Shown: one piece after another, positions 19,169-28,990 of the stretch
Numbering within the stretch: the first letter of the stretch is position 1
How the letters are laid out: each line of letters begins with the position of its first letter
Assembly (NCBI RefSeq): GCF_018449725.1
Contig: NZ_JAAVVC010000001.1
Span: forward strand, 434,001-498,000
Length of the DNA stretch: 64,000 nt
Source of the DNA: Pseudomonas sp. dw_612
Lineage (GTDB): Bacteria; Pseudomonadota; Gammaproteobacteria; Pseudomonadales; Pseudomonadaceae
Direction: 5' to 3'
Notes under the pieces: generated by a model
The model's input: only the letters and a program-made list of their open reading frames with translations
Told to the model about the DNA's origin: nothing
Database searches by the model: none
Position numbers and translations under genes: made by a program

Positions 19169-19660
19169 GTGGGAGCGGACTTGCTCGCGAAAGCGGTATA
19201 ACAGGCAACATTGATGTTGAATGTGATGGCCTCTTCGCGAGCAAGCCCGCTCCCACAAAGGGTTATGTGTCGAACACAAATCCCCTGAACAACACAGATC
19301 AATAGTGGGAGCGAGCTTGCTCGCGAAAGCGGAGTATCAGGCGACATTGATGCTGGATGTGATGGCCCCTTCGCGAGCAAGCCCGCTCCCACAAAGGGTT
19401 ATGTGTCGAACACAAATCCCCTGAACAACACAGATCAACAGTGAGCGAGCCTGCTCGCGAAGGCGGTGTAACAGGCGGTATTGATGCTGGATTTGATGGC
19501 CTCATCGCGAGCAAGCTCGCCCACAAGGGGAATGTGTTGAACACAAACTCCCTGCACGCCACCGACCAACTGTGGGAGCGGGCTTGCTCGCGAAGGCGGT
19601 GTATCAGCCACCTTAGATGTTGAATGACACACCGCATTCGCGAGCAAGCCCGCTCCCACA
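19169..19660. repeat. Tandem array of four family A REPINs with shared linkers
   Basis: Four inverted REP pairs follow one another with left ends at 19170, 19305, 19441 and 19572 (period 131-136 bp). Units one and two share nearly identical linkers (AAAGGGTTATGTGTCGAACA, then CCCCTGAACAACACAGATCA), so the array grew by tandem duplication. The third unit has decayed arms (GTGAGCGAGCCTGCTCGCGA). It fills the gap between acnA and the next gene. Confidence 0.95.
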
Positions 19661-19704
19661 GGGACTGCGGCACACTGCAAAATTTTCGAACACAAGGACT
19701 TCAC

Positions 19705-20496
19705 ATGCTCGCTCTGCCATGGCTCTACCTGGCACTTCTCTCCATCGGCTACGCCCTGGCCCTGATCTACGGCCAACTCGGCTGGCTCGCCGCAATCTCT
19801 GTCGCCCTGCTGCTGTTCGCCGGTTTCGCCGTGCGCCAGCAGAAGATCCAGGCCGGCCGCTATATCGGTCACGGTTTGTTCATCGTCCTGGCCTTGGCGC
19901 TGGCGATGCACTGGCTGCCCGGTTTCTACAACGGTCGTGGCATCGACCCGCAACGCTTCACCGACGATGCCGTGCCGTTTTCCATGTATCTGAACCAGGA
20001 CAAACCCCTCATTGGTTTCTGGTTGTTGCTGGTCTGCCCGTGGATTGTCGGCCGGCGTTCGCTGCGGCTGTCGATTTACGCCACTGTGCTGGCGCTGACC
20101 CTGAGTGTCATCCTCGCCCTCGGCGGCGCGCTGTTGCTTGGCGTAATCAGTTGGGCGCCGAAGTGGCCGGACCAGGCGTGGCTGTGGGTCTTGAACAACC
20201 TGCTGCTGGTGACGCTGGTGGAGGAAGCGCTGTTTCGCGGCTATATCCAGGGCGGCCTGAGCCGGCGTTTCAAACACCTGCCCTACGGCGAAAACCTTGC
20301 CCTGCTGCTCGCCTCGCTGTTGTTCGGCCTGGCGCATCTGGGCGCGGGTTGGCAATGGGTGTTACTGGCGAGCCTGGCCGGGGTCGGCTATGGTCTGGCC
20401 TACCGATTTGGCGGGTTGGGCGCGGCCATCGCCACCCATTTCGGCTTGAACCTGCTGCATTTCGGTCTGTTTACCTACCCGATGCTTGCCGGCTGA
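19705..20496 (+). CDS. CPBP family intramembrane glutamic endopeptidase
   Basis: 263 residues with about seven or eight membrane helices. The three CPBP/Abi motifs are present: EEALFRGY (173-180), FGLAHLG with His211, and THFGLNLLHF with His245. These residues form the Rce1-like intramembrane glutamic protease site. Substrates in bacteria are mostly unknown; some relatives give bacteriocin self-immunity. The ATG at 19705 is preferred because AAGGA lies 6 nt upstream; the open frame extends back into the REPIN array. It stands alone between acnA and the aer-like gene. Confidence 0.88.
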   Translation: MLALPWLYLALLSIGYALALIYGQLGWLAAISVALLLFAGFAVRQQKIQAGRYIGHGLFIVLALALAMHWLPGFYNGRGIDPQRFTDDAVPFSMYLNQDKPLIGFWLLLVCPWIVGRRSLRLSIYATVLALTLSVILALGGALLLGVISWAPKWPDQAWLWVLNNLLLVTLVEEALFRGYIQGGLSRRFKHLPYGENLALLLASLLFGLAHLGAGWQWVLLASLAGVGYGLAYRFGGLGAAIATHFGLNLLHFGLFTYPMLAG

Positions 20497-20599
20497 CGCA
20501 ACGGTCGTTTTGCGACGAACCACTGATTATTGAAAAATACTCTCAACAAATCCCTGACCACGCCGACAACCTCTCAAAGCCTCACGGATTGAAATAGCC

Positions 20600-22165
20600 A
20601 TGCGTAACAACCAACCCATTACACAACGCGAACGGACCTTTCCGGCTCAGCAACGGTTGATCTCCACGACCGACGCCAAAGGCGTGATCACTTACTGCAA
20701 CGACGCTTTCGTCGAAATCAGTGGGTTTTCCCGTGAAGAGCTGATCCGTGCGCCGCACAACCTGGTTCGTCACCCCGACGTCCCGGCGGCGGTGTTCGCG
20801 CATATGTGGGGTACTTTGAAACAAGGCTTGCCATGGATGGGCATTGTCAAGAATCGCTGCAAGACCGGTGATCACTATTGGGTTAACGCCTATGTCACAC
20901 CGGTTTTCGAAGGCAATCAGGTGATCGGTTACGAGTCGGTGCGGGTCAAGCCCACCGCCGAACAGATCCGCCGTGCCGAAGCGCTCTACCAACGCATCAA
21001 CCAGGGCAAGTCGGCGATTCCTTCGACAGACAAATGGCTGCCGGTCCTTCAGGACTGGGTGCCGTTCATTCTAGTCAGCCAACTGAGCTTCATGATCGGT
21101 GCGTCGCTGAACTCCCACTGGGGTTTTGCCCTGGCGGCCGGTCTTTCGGTGCCCTTGGGCCTGCTGGGTCTGAGCTGGCAACAACGCGGCCTCAAGCGTC
21201 TGCTGGCGTTGGCCGGGCAAACCACGTCCGACCCGCTGATTGCGCAGATGTACACCGACAGCCGGGGCGCCCAGGCGCGTCTGGAAATGTCAATCCTCAG
21301 CCAGGAAGCGCGCCTGAAAACCTGCCTGACGCGTCTGCAGGACACCGCCGAGCACCTGACCGAGCAAGCGAAGCAATCCGACACCCTGGCGCACAACAGC
21401 TCCAACGGCCTGGAACGTCAACGCGTCGAAACCGAGCAAGTCGCCACGGCGGTCAACCAGATGGCAGCCACGACCCAGGAAGTCGCCAGCCACGTGCAAC
21501 GCACCGCTGATGCCACCCAGGAAGCCAATCGCCTGACCAGTCGTGGCCGCGATATCGCCGGGGAAACCCGCGAAGCCATCCAGCGCCTGTCGGTGGTGGT
21601 CGGTGAAACCGGTCTGACCGTGACGCAACTGGCCAAGGACAGCGACGAAATCGGTGGCGTGGTCGATGTGATCAAAGGCATCGCCGACCAAACCAACCTG
21701 CTGGCACTCAACGCCGCTATCGAAGCAGCGCGTGCCGGTGAGATGGGTCGCGGTTTCGCCGTCGTCGCGGACGAAGTGCGGCAACTGGCGCAACGCACCA
21801 GCGAATCCACCGGGCAGATCCATGCACTGATCGCCAAGCTGCAACAGACCGCCAACACTGCCGTGCAGACCATGGACGCCGGGCATCGCCAGGCCGAGGA
21901 AGGTGTGGCGCGGGTCTTGGAAGCGGATCAGGCCTTGGTCGGCATCAGCGAAGCGGTGGCGCACATCACCGACATGACCACGCAGATTGCTGCGGCGACC
22001 GAAGAGCAAAGCTCGGTGGCCGAAGAAATCAGCCGCAACATCAGCAACATCTCGCAACTGGCGGACCAGACGTCGGAACAGGCTCAACACTCGGCGTTGT
22101 TGAGTGAAGAGCTGACCAAGACAGCGAATACCCAGTATTCGTTGGTGGAGCGGTTTAACCGTTAA
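20600..22165 (+). CDS. aer: Aer-type energy-taxis receptor (PAS domain methyl-accepting chemotaxis protein)
   Basis: 521 residues. The N-terminal PAS domain (about 15-120) has [20 protein letters not shown] and the Aer-like NLVRHPDVP and [17 protein letters not shown], expected to bind FAD. A membrane hairpin follows near 150-200 ([34 protein letters not shown]). The signalling domain ends the protein with the highly conserved hairpin tip near 375 ([20 protein letters not shown]). It senses redox state and steers cells toward useful oxygen levels. No periplasmic sensor domain is present. Its place between acnA and the cbb3 operons fits a role in finding microoxic niches. The ribosome-binding site is weak. 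Confidence 0.92.
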   Translation: MRNNQPITQRERTFPAQQRLISTTDAKGVITYCNDAFVEISGFSREELIRAPHNLVRHPDVPAAVFAHMWGTLKQGLPWMGIVKNRCKTGDHYWVNAYVTPVFEGNQVIGYESVRVKPTAEQIRRAEALYQRINQGKSAIPSTDKWLPVLQDWVPFILVSQLSFMIGASLNSHWGFALAAGLSVPLGLLGLSWQQRGLKRLLALAGQTTSDPLIAQMYTDSRGAQARLEMSILSQEARLKTCLTRLQDTAEHLTEQAKQSDTLAHNSSNGLERQRVETEQVATAVNQMAATTQEVASHVQRTADATQEANRLTSRGRDIAGETREAIQRLSVVVGETGLTVTQLAKDSDEIGGVVDVIKGIADQTNLLALNAAIEAARAGEMGRGFAVVADEVRQLAQRTSESTGQIHALIAKLQQTANTAVQTMDAGHRQAEEGVARVLEADQALVGISEAVAHITDMTTQIAAATEEQSSVAEEISRNISNISQLADQTSEQAQHSALLSEELTKTANTQYSLVERFNR

Positions 22166-22173
22166 CGGCAACG

Positions 22174-22251
22174 TCAAAAGATCGCAGGCTGCGCCAGCTC
22201 CTACAGGGATCGCATAATCCGTAGGAGCTGCCGAAGGCTGCGATCTTTTGA
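22174..22251. repeat. REPIN-like palindrome, family B, partly degenerate
   Basis: TCAAAAGATCGCAGGCTGCG...CAGCTCCTAC at left and GTAGGAGCTG...GGCTGCGATCTTTTGA at right. It sits between the convergent aer and hydrolase genes. Confidence 0.88.
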
Positions 22252-22260
22252 TCTGGCTTC

Positions 22261-22935
22261 TTACAAAAACTCCGCCACCTTCCCCGCCGCAGCCGCCAAA
22301 TGCTGCTCATGACTAAACCCCGAAGCCTTCAGCGGCTTCAAATCATGATCCCCCGCCACCAGCCAGAACACCTCGATACTCGGCGACAACGCATATGTCT
22401 CGACGGCCTCACGATTGCCCAACGCATCCCGCTCGCCCTGCACAATCAGCGTCCGGGTCTTCAGCCCGGCCAAATGCTCGACCCGCGGCTTCTCCGGTTT
22501 ACCCACCGCATAAAACGGATACCCCAGGCACACCAGCGCATCCGCGCCCAATTCGTCCGCCAGCAAACTCGCCATTCGCCCGCCCATGGACTTGCCACCG
22601 ATGGCCAAACGCCCAGTGACATGGCGTCGCACCTCGGCATACACCTCACGCCAGCATTCGAGCAGTTTCGGTGCCGGGTTCGGTGGGCGTTTACCGCCGT
22701 CGAGGCGCCGTTGCGCCATGTAGGGAAACTCAAAGCGCAGGACGTTGACGCCCAGTGCAGCAAGGCGCCCGGCCATGTCGGTCATCCAGCCGCTGTCCAT
22801 CGGTGCACCGGCGCCGTGAGCCAGGATCAGCGTGGTCGATGACGATCCCGACGCCGCATCCCATAACCAGCCATGTTCGGCCACGCACCGCCCCCATTGA
22901 TCCCCGTCAATACTGGCCTTGTGCTCTTTGTCCAT
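22261..22935 (-). CDS. Alpha/beta hydrolase, KANL3/Tex30 (dienelactone-hydrolase-like) family
   Basis: 224 residues in one alpha/beta-hydrolase domain. The N-terminal strand ends in TTLILAHGAGAPMDSGWM, the nucleophile elbow is AIGGKSMGGRMA, the acid is in QGERDALG and the His in VAGDHDLKPLK. This matches the KANL3/Tex30 hydrolase group, whose substrates are not established. The ATG at 22935 has GAGG upstream; a longer frame reaching 23052 would overlap the ccoN promoter region and shows no homology. It is divergent from ccoN with only about 110 bp between. Confidence 0.87.
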   Translation of the reverse strand: MDKEHKASIDGDQWGRCVAEHGWLWDAASGSSSTTLILAHGAGAPMDSGWMTDMAGRLAALGVNVLRFEFPYMAQRRLDGGKRPPNPAPKLLECWREVYAEVRRHVTGRLAIGGKSMGGRMASLLADELGADALVCLGYPFYAVGKPEKPRVEHLAGLKTRTLIVQGERDALGNREAVETYALSPSIEVFWLVAGDHDLKPLKASGFSHEQHLAAAAGKVAEFL

Positions 22936-23044
22936 GCTTGCCTCGCTTTTAGTCTGCCTATAACTCCAGGCGAAGGGAGCGCTTGCCTTGCGGCTTACTC
23001 GCAAAGACGCGCCTTCACTTCGGCTGAACCGTGGATGGGGAACC

Positions 23045-24469
23045 ATGAACACTTCTATCAGTACCGCCTACAACTACAAGGTGGTCCGCCAATTCGCCAT
23101 TATGACGGTGGTGTGGGGCATCGTCGGCATGGGGCTCGGGGTTTTTCTCGCGGCTCAATTGGTCTGGCCCGAACTCAACTTCAATTTGCCGTGGACCAGC
23201 TTCGGCCGCCTGCGCCCGCTACACACCAACGCGGTGATCTTCGCCTTCGGCGGCTGCGCCCTGTTCGCCAGTTCGTTCTATTCGGTGCAACGCACCTGCC
23301 AGACCCAACTGTTTGCACCGAAAATCGCGCAGTTCTGTTTCTGGGGCTGGCAACTGGTGATTGTCCTCGCGGCCGTCAGCCTGCCGCTGGGCTACACCAG
23401 TTCCAAGGAATACGCCGAGCTGGAATGGCCGATCGACATCCTGATCACCATCGTCTGGGTCGCCTACGCCATCGTGTTCTTCGGCACACTGGCCAAGCGC
23501 AAGACCAAGCACATCTACGTCGGTAACTGGTTCTTCGGCGCGTTCATCGTCACCGTGGCGATCCTGCACATCGTCAACAATCTGGAAATCCCGGTCAGTT
23601 GGACCAAGTCCTACTCGCTGTACGGCGGCGCGACCGACGCCATGGTGCAGTGGTGGTACGGCCACAACGCGGTGGGCTTTTTCCTGACCGCCGGCTTCCT
23701 CGGGATGATGTACTACTTCGTGCCGAAACAGGCCGAGCGTCCGGTGTACTCGTATCGTTTGTCGATCGTGCACTTCTGGGCCCTGATCACCCTGTACATC
23801 TGGGCCGGCCCGCACCACTTGCACTACACCGCGCTGCCGGACTGGGCGCAGTCGCTGGGCATGGTGATGTCGCTGATCCTGCTGGCGCCAAGCTGGGGCG
23901 GGATGATCAACGGCATGATGACGCTGTCGGGCGCCTGGCATAAGTTGCGCAGCGACCCGATCCTGCGCTTCCTTGTGGTTTCCCTCGCGTTCTACGGCAT
24001 GTCGACGTTCGAAGGGCCGATGATGGCGATCAAAACCGTCAACGCCCTCTCCCACTACACCGACTGGACCATCGGCCACGTTCACGCCGGCGCGCTCGGC
24101 TGGGTGGCGATGATTTCCATCGGCGCGCTGTACCACATGATCCCGAAAATCTTCGGCCGGCCGCAGATGCACAGCCTGGGCCTGATCAACGCGCACTTCT
24201 GGCTCGCGACCATCGGCACCGTGCTCTACATCGCTTCGATGTGGGTCAACGGCATCGCCCAGGGCCTCATGTGGCGCGCTGTCAACGAAGACGGCACGCT
24301 GACCTACTCCTTCGTCGAAACCCTGGTGGCCAGCCACCCAGGCTTCGTCGTGCGGTTGGTGGGCGGTGCGATTTTCTTCAGCGGCATGTTGCTGATGGCC
24401 TACAACACCTGGCGCACCGTGCGGGCCTCGCAGCCTGCCGAAGCCGCCGCTGCCGCGCAGATGGCCTGA
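23045..24469 (+). CDS. ccoN: cbb3-type cytochrome c oxidase subunit I, first copy
   Basis: 474 residues, 12-helix haem-copper oxidase core. Haem and CuB ligand motifs include [37 protein letters not shown] and [20 protein letters not shown]. It reduces O2 to water at high affinity in the inner membrane. It heads the ccoNOQP operon 23045-26245, the copy next to aer (position of cbb3-2 in P. aeruginosa by recalled order). The ATG at 23045 has GGGGA before it and aligns with the second ccoN. No Anr box is visible in the 110 bp upstream. Confidence 0.96.
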   Translation: MNTSISTAYNYKVVRQFAIMTVVWGIVGMGLGVFLAAQLVWPELNFNLPWTSFGRLRPLHTNAVIFAFGGCALFASSFYSVQRTCQTQLFAPKIAQFCFWGWQLVIVLAAVSLPLGYTSSKEYAELEWPIDILITIVWVAYAIVFFGTLAKRKTKHIYVGNWFFGAFIVTVAILHIVNNLEIPVSWTKSYSLYGGATDAMVQWWYGHNAVGFFLTAGFLGMMYYFVPKQAERPVYSYRLSIVHFWALITLYIWAGPHHLHYTALPDWAQSLGMVMSLILLAPSWGGMINGMMTLSGAWHKLRSDPILRFLVVSLAFYGMSTFEGPMMAIKTVNALSHYTDWTIGHVHAGALGWVAMISIGALYHMIPKIFGRPQMHSLGLINAHFWLATIGTVLYIASMWVNGIAQGLMWRAVNEDGTLTYSFVETLVASHPGFVVRLVGGAIFFSGMLLMAYNTWRTVRASQPAEAAAAAQMA

Positions 24470-24479
24470 GGAGTCCGCC

Positions 24480-25088
24480 ATGAAACACGAAACAATCGAG
24501 AAAAACGTCGGCCTGCTGCTATTGCTGATGGTCCTGGCCGTGAGCATCGGTGGTCTGACCCAGATCGTCCCGCTGTTCTTCCAGGACGTGACCAATAAAC
24601 CGGTGGAAGGCATGAAGCCCTACACCGCGCTGCAACTGGAAGGGCGCGACATTTACATCCGCGAAGGCTGCGTCGGTTGCCACTCGCAGATGATCCGGCC
24701 GTTTCGCGCCGAGACCGAACGCTACGGGCACTACTCGGTGGCCGGGGAAAGCGTCTGGGATCACCCGTTCCTGTGGGGCTCCAAGCGCACCGGGCCGGAC
24801 TTGGCACGGGTCGGTGGCCGCTACTCCGAAGACTGGCACCGCGCGCATTTGTACAACCCGCGCAACGTGGTGCCGGAATCGAAAATGCCCGGCTACCCAT
24901 GGCTGGTCGCCAACCCGCTCGACAGCAGCCACACCGAAACCAAGATCAAGGCCATGCGCACCCTCGGCGTGCCGTACACCGACGATGACGTCACCGGTGC
25001 AGTCGCGTCGCTCAAGGGCAAGACCGAGATGGACGCGCTGGTCGCCTACCTGCAAGTGCTTGGCACTGCCATTAAGAGCAAGAGGTGA
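24480..25088 (+). CDS. ccoO: cbb3-type cytochrome c oxidase subunit II (monohaem), first copy
   Basis: 202 residues. One N-terminal membrane anchor ([20 protein letters not shown]) is followed by a periplasmic c-type domain with CVGCHSQ as the haem attachment site and a distal Met in [10 protein letters not shown]. It passes electrons from CcoP to CcoN. It starts 10 bp after ccoN with GAGGAG overlapping the ccoN stop. It is closely similar to the second-copy CcoO at 28191. Confidence 0.96.
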   Translation: MKHETIEKNVGLLLLLMVLAVSIGGLTQIVPLFFQDVTNKPVEGMKPYTALQLEGRDIYIREGCVGCHSQMIRPFRAETERYGHYSVAGESVWDHPFLWGSKRTGPDLARVGGRYSEDWHRAHLYNPRNVVPESKMPGYPWLVANPLDSSHTETKIKAMRTLGVPYTDDDVTGAVASLKGKTEMDALVAYLQVLGTAIKSKR

Positions 25089-25091
25089 GCC

Positions 25092-25292
25092 ATGGTCTTT
25101 GAACTCAGTAGTGGAATGATCCGCGGCCTGGGCACGGTCGTGGTGTTTGTGGCCTTCGTCGGCCTCGCGTTGTGGGTGTTCAACGGCAAGCGCAGCCCGG
25201 AATTCGCCGAAGCGCGTTTGCTGCCGTTCGCCGATGAACCGCTCCCCGATGACGCCACCCAAGAACCTGAAACGAGGAGTACCCGGCCATGA
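25092..25292 (+). CDS. ccoQ: cbb3-type oxidase small subunit CcoQ, first copy
   Basis: 66 residues. One membrane helix ([20 protein letters not shown], about 9-28) is followed by a basic then acidic tail ([17 protein letters not shown]), the FixQ/CcoQ pattern. It stabilises the CcoNO-CcoP assembly. It starts 4 bp after the ccoO stop, and its end overlaps the ccoP start by 4 bp, so coupled translation is likely. Confidence 0.93.
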   Translation: MVFELSSGMIRGLGTVVVFVAFVGLALWVFNGKRSPEFAEARLLPFADEPLPDDATQEPETRSTRP

Positions 25293-26245
25293 CCACCTTC
25301 TGGAGTACGTGGATCTGCGTACTGACCATCGGCAGCCTGATCGGCCTGACCTGGCTGCTGATCGGCACCCGCAAGGGCGAGACCAAGGGCAGCGTCGACC
25401 AGACCATGGGCCACAGCTTCGACGGCATCGAGGAGTACGACAATCCGCTGCCGCAGTGGTGGTTCATGCTGTTCGCCGGCACGTTGGTGTTTGCCGTGGG
25501 TTACCTGGTTTTGTATCCGGGCCTGGGCAACTGGAAAGGCATCCTGCCCGGTTACGAGGACGGCTGGACCGGCGTCCACGAATGGGAAAAGGAGATGAAC
25601 AAGGCAGACGCCAGGTTCGGCCCGATCTTCGCCAAGTTCGCCGCCATGCCGGTGGAAGAAGTGGCCAAGGACCCGCAAGCGCTGAAAATGGGCGGTCGCC
25701 TGTTTGCCTCCAATTGCGCGGTGTGCCACGGCTCGGATGCCAAGGGTGCTTTTGGATTTCCGAATCTGGCGGACAGTGATTGGCGCTGGGGCGGCGATGC
25801 CGACATGATCAAAACCACGATCATGGGCGGGCGCATGGCAGCGATGCCGGCCTGGGGCGAAATCCTCGGCGAAGCTGGCGTGAAGAACGTCGCCGCGTAC
25901 GTGCGTCACGATCTGGCCGGCCTGCCACTGCCTGCCGACAGCAACGCCGACGTGCAAGCCGGACAGCAACTGTTCAGCACCACCTGCGTAGCCTGTCATG
26001 GGGCAAACGGCCACGGCACTGAAGCCATGGGCGCGCCGAACCTGACGCACCCGGCCGGATTTATCTACGGTTCAAGCCTGGCGCAACTGCAACAAACCAT
26101 ACGTCATGGCCGCCAGGGCCATATGCCGGCGCAGAACGAATTGCTCGGCAACGATAAGGTGCAACTGCTCGCCGCCTACGTCTACAGCCTTTCGAAGGGT
26201 GCGGAGCAGTTGAGCGGCAAGCTTCAAGCTACAAGCGACAAGTAA
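25289..26245 (+). CDS. ccoP: cbb3-type oxidase dihaem subunit CcoP, first copy
   Basis: 318 residues. It has two N-terminal membrane helices ([19 protein letters not shown] and [20 protein letters not shown]) and two cytochrome c domains with [10 protein letters not shown] and [10 protein letters not shown]. It accepts electrons from soluble cytochrome c. The last residues (KLQATSDK) are encoded inside a palindromic repeat that starts at about 26217, so the C-terminus differs from that of the second CcoP (APAADAQ). It is the last gene of the operon; no clear terminator hairpin with a U tract follows, only the repeat. Confidence 0.95.
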   Translation: MTTFWSTWICVLTIGSLIGLTWLLIGTRKGETKGSVDQTMGHSFDGIEEYDNPLPQWWFMLFAGTLVFAVGYLVLYPGLGNWKGILPGYEDGWTGVHEWEKEMNKADARFGPIFAKFAAMPVEEVAKDPQALKMGGRLFASNCAVCHGSDAKGAFGFPNLADSDWRWGGDADMIKTTIMGGRMAAMPAWGEILGEAGVKNVAAYVRHDLAGLPLPADSNADVQAGQQLFSTTCVACHGANGHGTEAMGAPNLTHPAGFIYGSSLAQLQQTIRHGRQGHMPAQNELLGNDKVQLLAAYVYSLSKGAEQLSGKLQATSDK

Positions 26246-26311
26246 CGGCAAAAACAAAAGCTGCAAGCGGCGAGTTCCAACTTGCGGCTTGCAGCTTGCG
26301 ACTTGAAGCTG
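26217..26311. repeat. Palindromic repeat, family C (CAAGCTTCAAGCTACAAGC type)
   Basis: Imperfect inverted repeat built of AAGCTGCAAGC-like words, with GGCAAGCTTCAAGCTACAAG at the left and GCTTGCGACTTGAAGCTGC at the right. The first 29 bases are coding (ccoP C-terminus). A relative lies at 56131. Confidence 0.8.
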
Positions 26312-26748
26312 CGTCCCTGCTGCTTCTTTTTGTCGCACCCTCATTTAGTCTCCCTTTCGAATCCCCTGATTCGGGTCTACGCTTGCTCGATGCGGACTGG
26401 CAACGAGCCGGTTCCAGGTCGACCTTTAGCCGATGTGTTCGACGAATCTGCTCGATGACAGGCCGCAAAGGCTGGTAGATACCGGCTGTCGTGCAAATTG
26501 CCTTCTGTCACCCGAACCTTGCGTTTGAACACACCCCGTTACAACTGACCTGAACCCCTCGCCTTTTTCATTCGCTGCGACATTTTGTCCGGGGGCATTT
26601 TTGTCCTTACGCGGCGCATGGAAAGGCCGCAGAATCAGCTTCTGAAAGCATTGACCCAGGTCATGGTGCGTTGCAATGCCCCCCTGCTTTCTACATACTT
26701 GCGGCCGATTTTTATCCTAATAAAACACCCAAACCGTGGAACCTTAGA
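26246..26748. other. Intergenic region between the two cbb3 operons
   Basis: About 500 bp with no supported gene. The left part is the family C repeat; the right part should carry the promoter of the second ccoNOQP operon and contains an Anr-like site at 26651-26664. Short frames on both strands (such as 26229-26468 minus) run through the repeat, lack ribosome-binding sites and resemble nothing. Confidence 0.6.
26651..26664. promoter_or_regulatory. Anr/FNR-like box upstream of the second ccoN
   Basis: TTGACCCAGGTCAT compares with the Anr consensus TTGAT-N4-ATCAA at 7 of 10 defined positions and keeps the key TTGA and TCA half-site bases. It lies 85 bp before the ccoN ATG, a normal distance for activation. 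The anr gene itself is at 39076. Confidence 0.55.
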
Positions 26749-28191
26749 ATGAGCACAGCAATCAGTCCGACTGCTTATAACTATAAGGTAGTCCGCCAGT
26801 TCGCCATCATGACGGTGGTCTGGGGGATCCTTGGCATGGGGCTTGGTGTCTTCATCGCCTCACAGCTTGTATGGCCGGAATTGAACTTCGGTCTGCCGTG
26901 GACGACTTTTGGACGCTTACGCCCGCTGCACACCAACCTGGTGATTTTCGCCTTCGGTGGTTGTGCACTGTTTGCCACTTCTTATTACGTCGTGCAGCGA
27001 ACCTGCCAAACGCGACTGATTTCCGACAGCCTCGCCGCCTTCCACTTCTGGGGTTGGCAAGCGGTGATCATCGGCGCCATCGTTACCTTGCCGCTGGGTT
27101 ACACCACCACCAAGGAATACGCCGAACTGGAATGGCCCCTGGCTATTCTGCTGGCCATTGTCTGGGTCGTTTACGGTCTGGTGTTCTTCGGCACCATCGT
27201 CAAGCGCAAGACCAAGCACATCTATGTCGGTAACTGGTTCTACGGCGCGTTCATCGTCGTGACCGCGATGTTGCACATCGTCAACCACATGTCGCTGCCG
27301 GTCAGCCTGTTCAAGTCCTACTCGGCTTACTCGGGTGCGACGGACGCAATGATCCAGTGGTGGTACGGCCACAACGCGGTGGGTTTCTTCCTGACCACCG
27401 GCTTCCTGGGGATGATGTACTACTTCGTTCCGAAGCAGGCCGAGCGTCCGATCTACTCCTATCGCCTGTCCATCGTGCACTTCTGGGCGCTGATCACCCT
27501 GTACATCTGGGCCGGTCCGCACCACTTGCACTACACCGCACTGCCGGACTGGGCTCAGTCCCTGGGCATGGCGATGTCGATCATCCTGCTCGCGCCAAGC
27601 TGGGGCGGCATGATCAACGGCATGATGACCCTGTCGGGCGCCTGGCATAAGCTGCGCACCGACCCGATCCTGCGCTTCCTCGTGGTGTCGCTGGCGTTCT
27701 ACGGCATGTCGACCTTCGAAGGCCCGATGATGGCCATCAAGACCGTCAACTCGCTGTCGCACTACACCGACTGGACCATCGGCCACGTACACGCCGGCGC
27801 GCTCGGCTGGGTAGCGATGATCTCGATCGGCGCGATCTACCACATGATCCCGAAACTGTTCGGTCGCGCGCAGATGCACAGCATCGGCCTGATCAACACG
27901 CACTTCTGGCTCGCGACCATCGGTACCGTTCTGTACATCGCATCGATGTGGGTCAACGGCATCACCCAGGGCCTGATGTGGCGCGCAATCAACGACGACG
28001 GCACCCTCACCTACTCGTTCGTAGAAGCGCTGCAAGCCAGCCACCCTGGTTTCATCGTTCGCGCCCTGGGCGGTGCGTTCTTTGCCAGCGGCATGCTGTT
28101 CATGGCCTACAACGTATTCCGTACCGTACGCGCCTCGAACCCGGTTGAAGCCGAAGCCGCCGCTCAGATTGCCGTAGTTGGAGCTCACTGA
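26749..28191 (+). CDS. ccoN: cbb3-type cytochrome c oxidase subunit I, second copy
   Basis: 480 residues, strongly similar along its length to the first CcoN, with the same metal-ligand motifs ([49 protein letters not shown]). It starts [20 protein letters not shown]; a frame open 26 codons upstream lacks homology. It heads the ccoNOQP operon nearest the assembly genes, the position of cbb3-1 in P. aeruginosa by recalled order. Its TGA stop overlaps the ATG of ccoO by one base. An Anr-like site lies upstream. Confidence 0.96.
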   Translation: MSTAISPTAYNYKVVRQFAIMTVVWGILGMGLGVFIASQLVWPELNFGLPWTTFGRLRPLHTNLVIFAFGGCALFATSYYVVQRTCQTRLISDSLAAFHFWGWQAVIIGAIVTLPLGYTTTKEYAELEWPLAILLAIVWVVYGLVFFGTIVKRKTKHIYVGNWFYGAFIVVTAMLHIVNHMSLPVSLFKSYSAYSGATDAMIQWWYGHNAVGFFLTTGFLGMMYYFVPKQAERPIYSYRLSIVHFWALITLYIWAGPHHLHYTALPDWAQSLGMAMSIILLAPSWGGMINGMMTLSGAWHKLRTDPILRFLVVSLAFYGMSTFEGPMMAIKTVNSLSHYTDWTIGHVHAGALGWVAMISIGAIYHMIPKLFGRAQMHSIGLINTHFWLATIGTVLYIASMWVNGITQGLMWRAINDDGTLTYSFVEALQASHPGFIVRALGGAFFASGMLFMAYNVFRTVRASNPVEAEAAAQIAVVGAH

Positions 28192-28799
28192 TGAAGCATG
28201 AAGCAGTCGAGAAGAACATTGGCCTGCTGGCCTTCTTCATGGTCATCGCCGTCAGCATCGGCGGCCTGACCCAGATCGTTCCGCTGTTTTTCCAGGACGT
28301 CACCAACAAGCCGGTCGAAGGCATGAAGCCTCGTCCCGCGCTTGAAGTCGAAGGACGCGACGTCTTTATCGCCAACGGCTGTGTCGGCTGCCACTCGCAG
28401 ATGATCCGCCCGTTCCGTGCTGAAACCGAACGCTACGGCCACTACTCGGTCGCCGGTGAAAGCGTCTGGGACCACCCGTTCCTGTGGGGTTCCAAGCGTA
28501 CCGGTCCGGACCTGGCCCGTGTCGGCGGTCGTTACTCCGATGACTGGCAGCGTGCGCACTTGTACAACCCGCGCAACGTGGTGCCTGAGTCGAAAATGCC
28601 GGCCTACCCGTTCCTCGTGGAAAACAAGCTCGACGGCAAAGACACCGCCAAGAAACTGGAAGTCTTGCGCACGCTCGGCGTCCCTTACACCGACGAAGAC
28701 ATCGCCGGCGCCAAGGATGCTGTGAAGGGCAAAACCGAAATGGACGCGCTGGTGGCCTATCTGCAAGGCCTGGGCACCATCATCAAAAGCAAACGGTGA
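28191..28799 (+). CDS. ccoO: cbb3-type cytochrome c oxidase subunit II (monohaem), second copy
   Basis: 202 residues, the same length and layout as the first CcoO: an N-terminal anchor ([20 protein letters not shown]), the haem site CVGCHSQM and the axial Met in ESKMPAYPF. It is translationally coupled to ccoN through TGATG. It relays electrons from CcoP to the CcoN haem-copper centre. Confidence 0.96.
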   Translation: MKHEAVEKNIGLLAFFMVIAVSIGGLTQIVPLFFQDVTNKPVEGMKPRPALEVEGRDVFIANGCVGCHSQMIRPFRAETERYGHYSVAGESVWDHPFLWGSKRTGPDLARVGGRYSDDWQRAHLYNPRNVVPESKMPAYPFLVENKLDGKDTAKKLEVLRTLGVPYTDEDIAGAKDAVKGKTEMDALVAYLQGLGTIIKSKR

Positions 28800-28804
28800 T
28801 TTAG

Positions 28805-28990
28805 ATGGATATCGGGATGATTCGTGGCCTGGGCACCGTTGTCGTGATGGTGGCCTTCATCGGTCTGGCGTTGTGGGTGTTCAGCCCCAAGCGCAAGTCG
28901 GAGTTTGAAGACGCGACCTTGCTGCCTTTCGCGGATGATCCCGAAGCCATCAAGCACGTCGAGCAAGCTTCTAGGAGTAACAAAGAATGA
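28805..28990 (+). CDS. ccoQ: cbb3-type oxidase small subunit CcoQ, second copy
   Basis: 61 residues, with one membrane helix ([20 protein letters not shown]) and the [10 protein letters not shown] acidic tail shared with the first copy. It overlaps ccoP by 4 bp. It is five residues shorter than the first CcoQ and differs mainly in the tail. Confidence 0.93.
   Translation: MDIGMIRGLGTVVVMVAFIGLALWVFSPKRKSEFEDATLLPFADDPEAIKHVEQASRSNKE

Noticed and set aside
19169..19660. CRISPR-like spacing of repeats after acnA
   Set aside because: The repeats are inverted REP pairs with similar linkers and a 131-136-bp period; there are no unique spacers of constant size and no cas genes.
20530..20555. Possible Anr box before the aer-like gene (TTGA ... 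TCAA)
   Set aside because: TTGAAAAATACTCTCAA has a spacing too long for the 14-bp TTGAT-N4-ATCAA site.
26229..26468. 79-codon minus-strand frame between the cbb3 operons
   Set aside because: It runs through a palindromic repeat and lacks a ribosome-binding site or homology.
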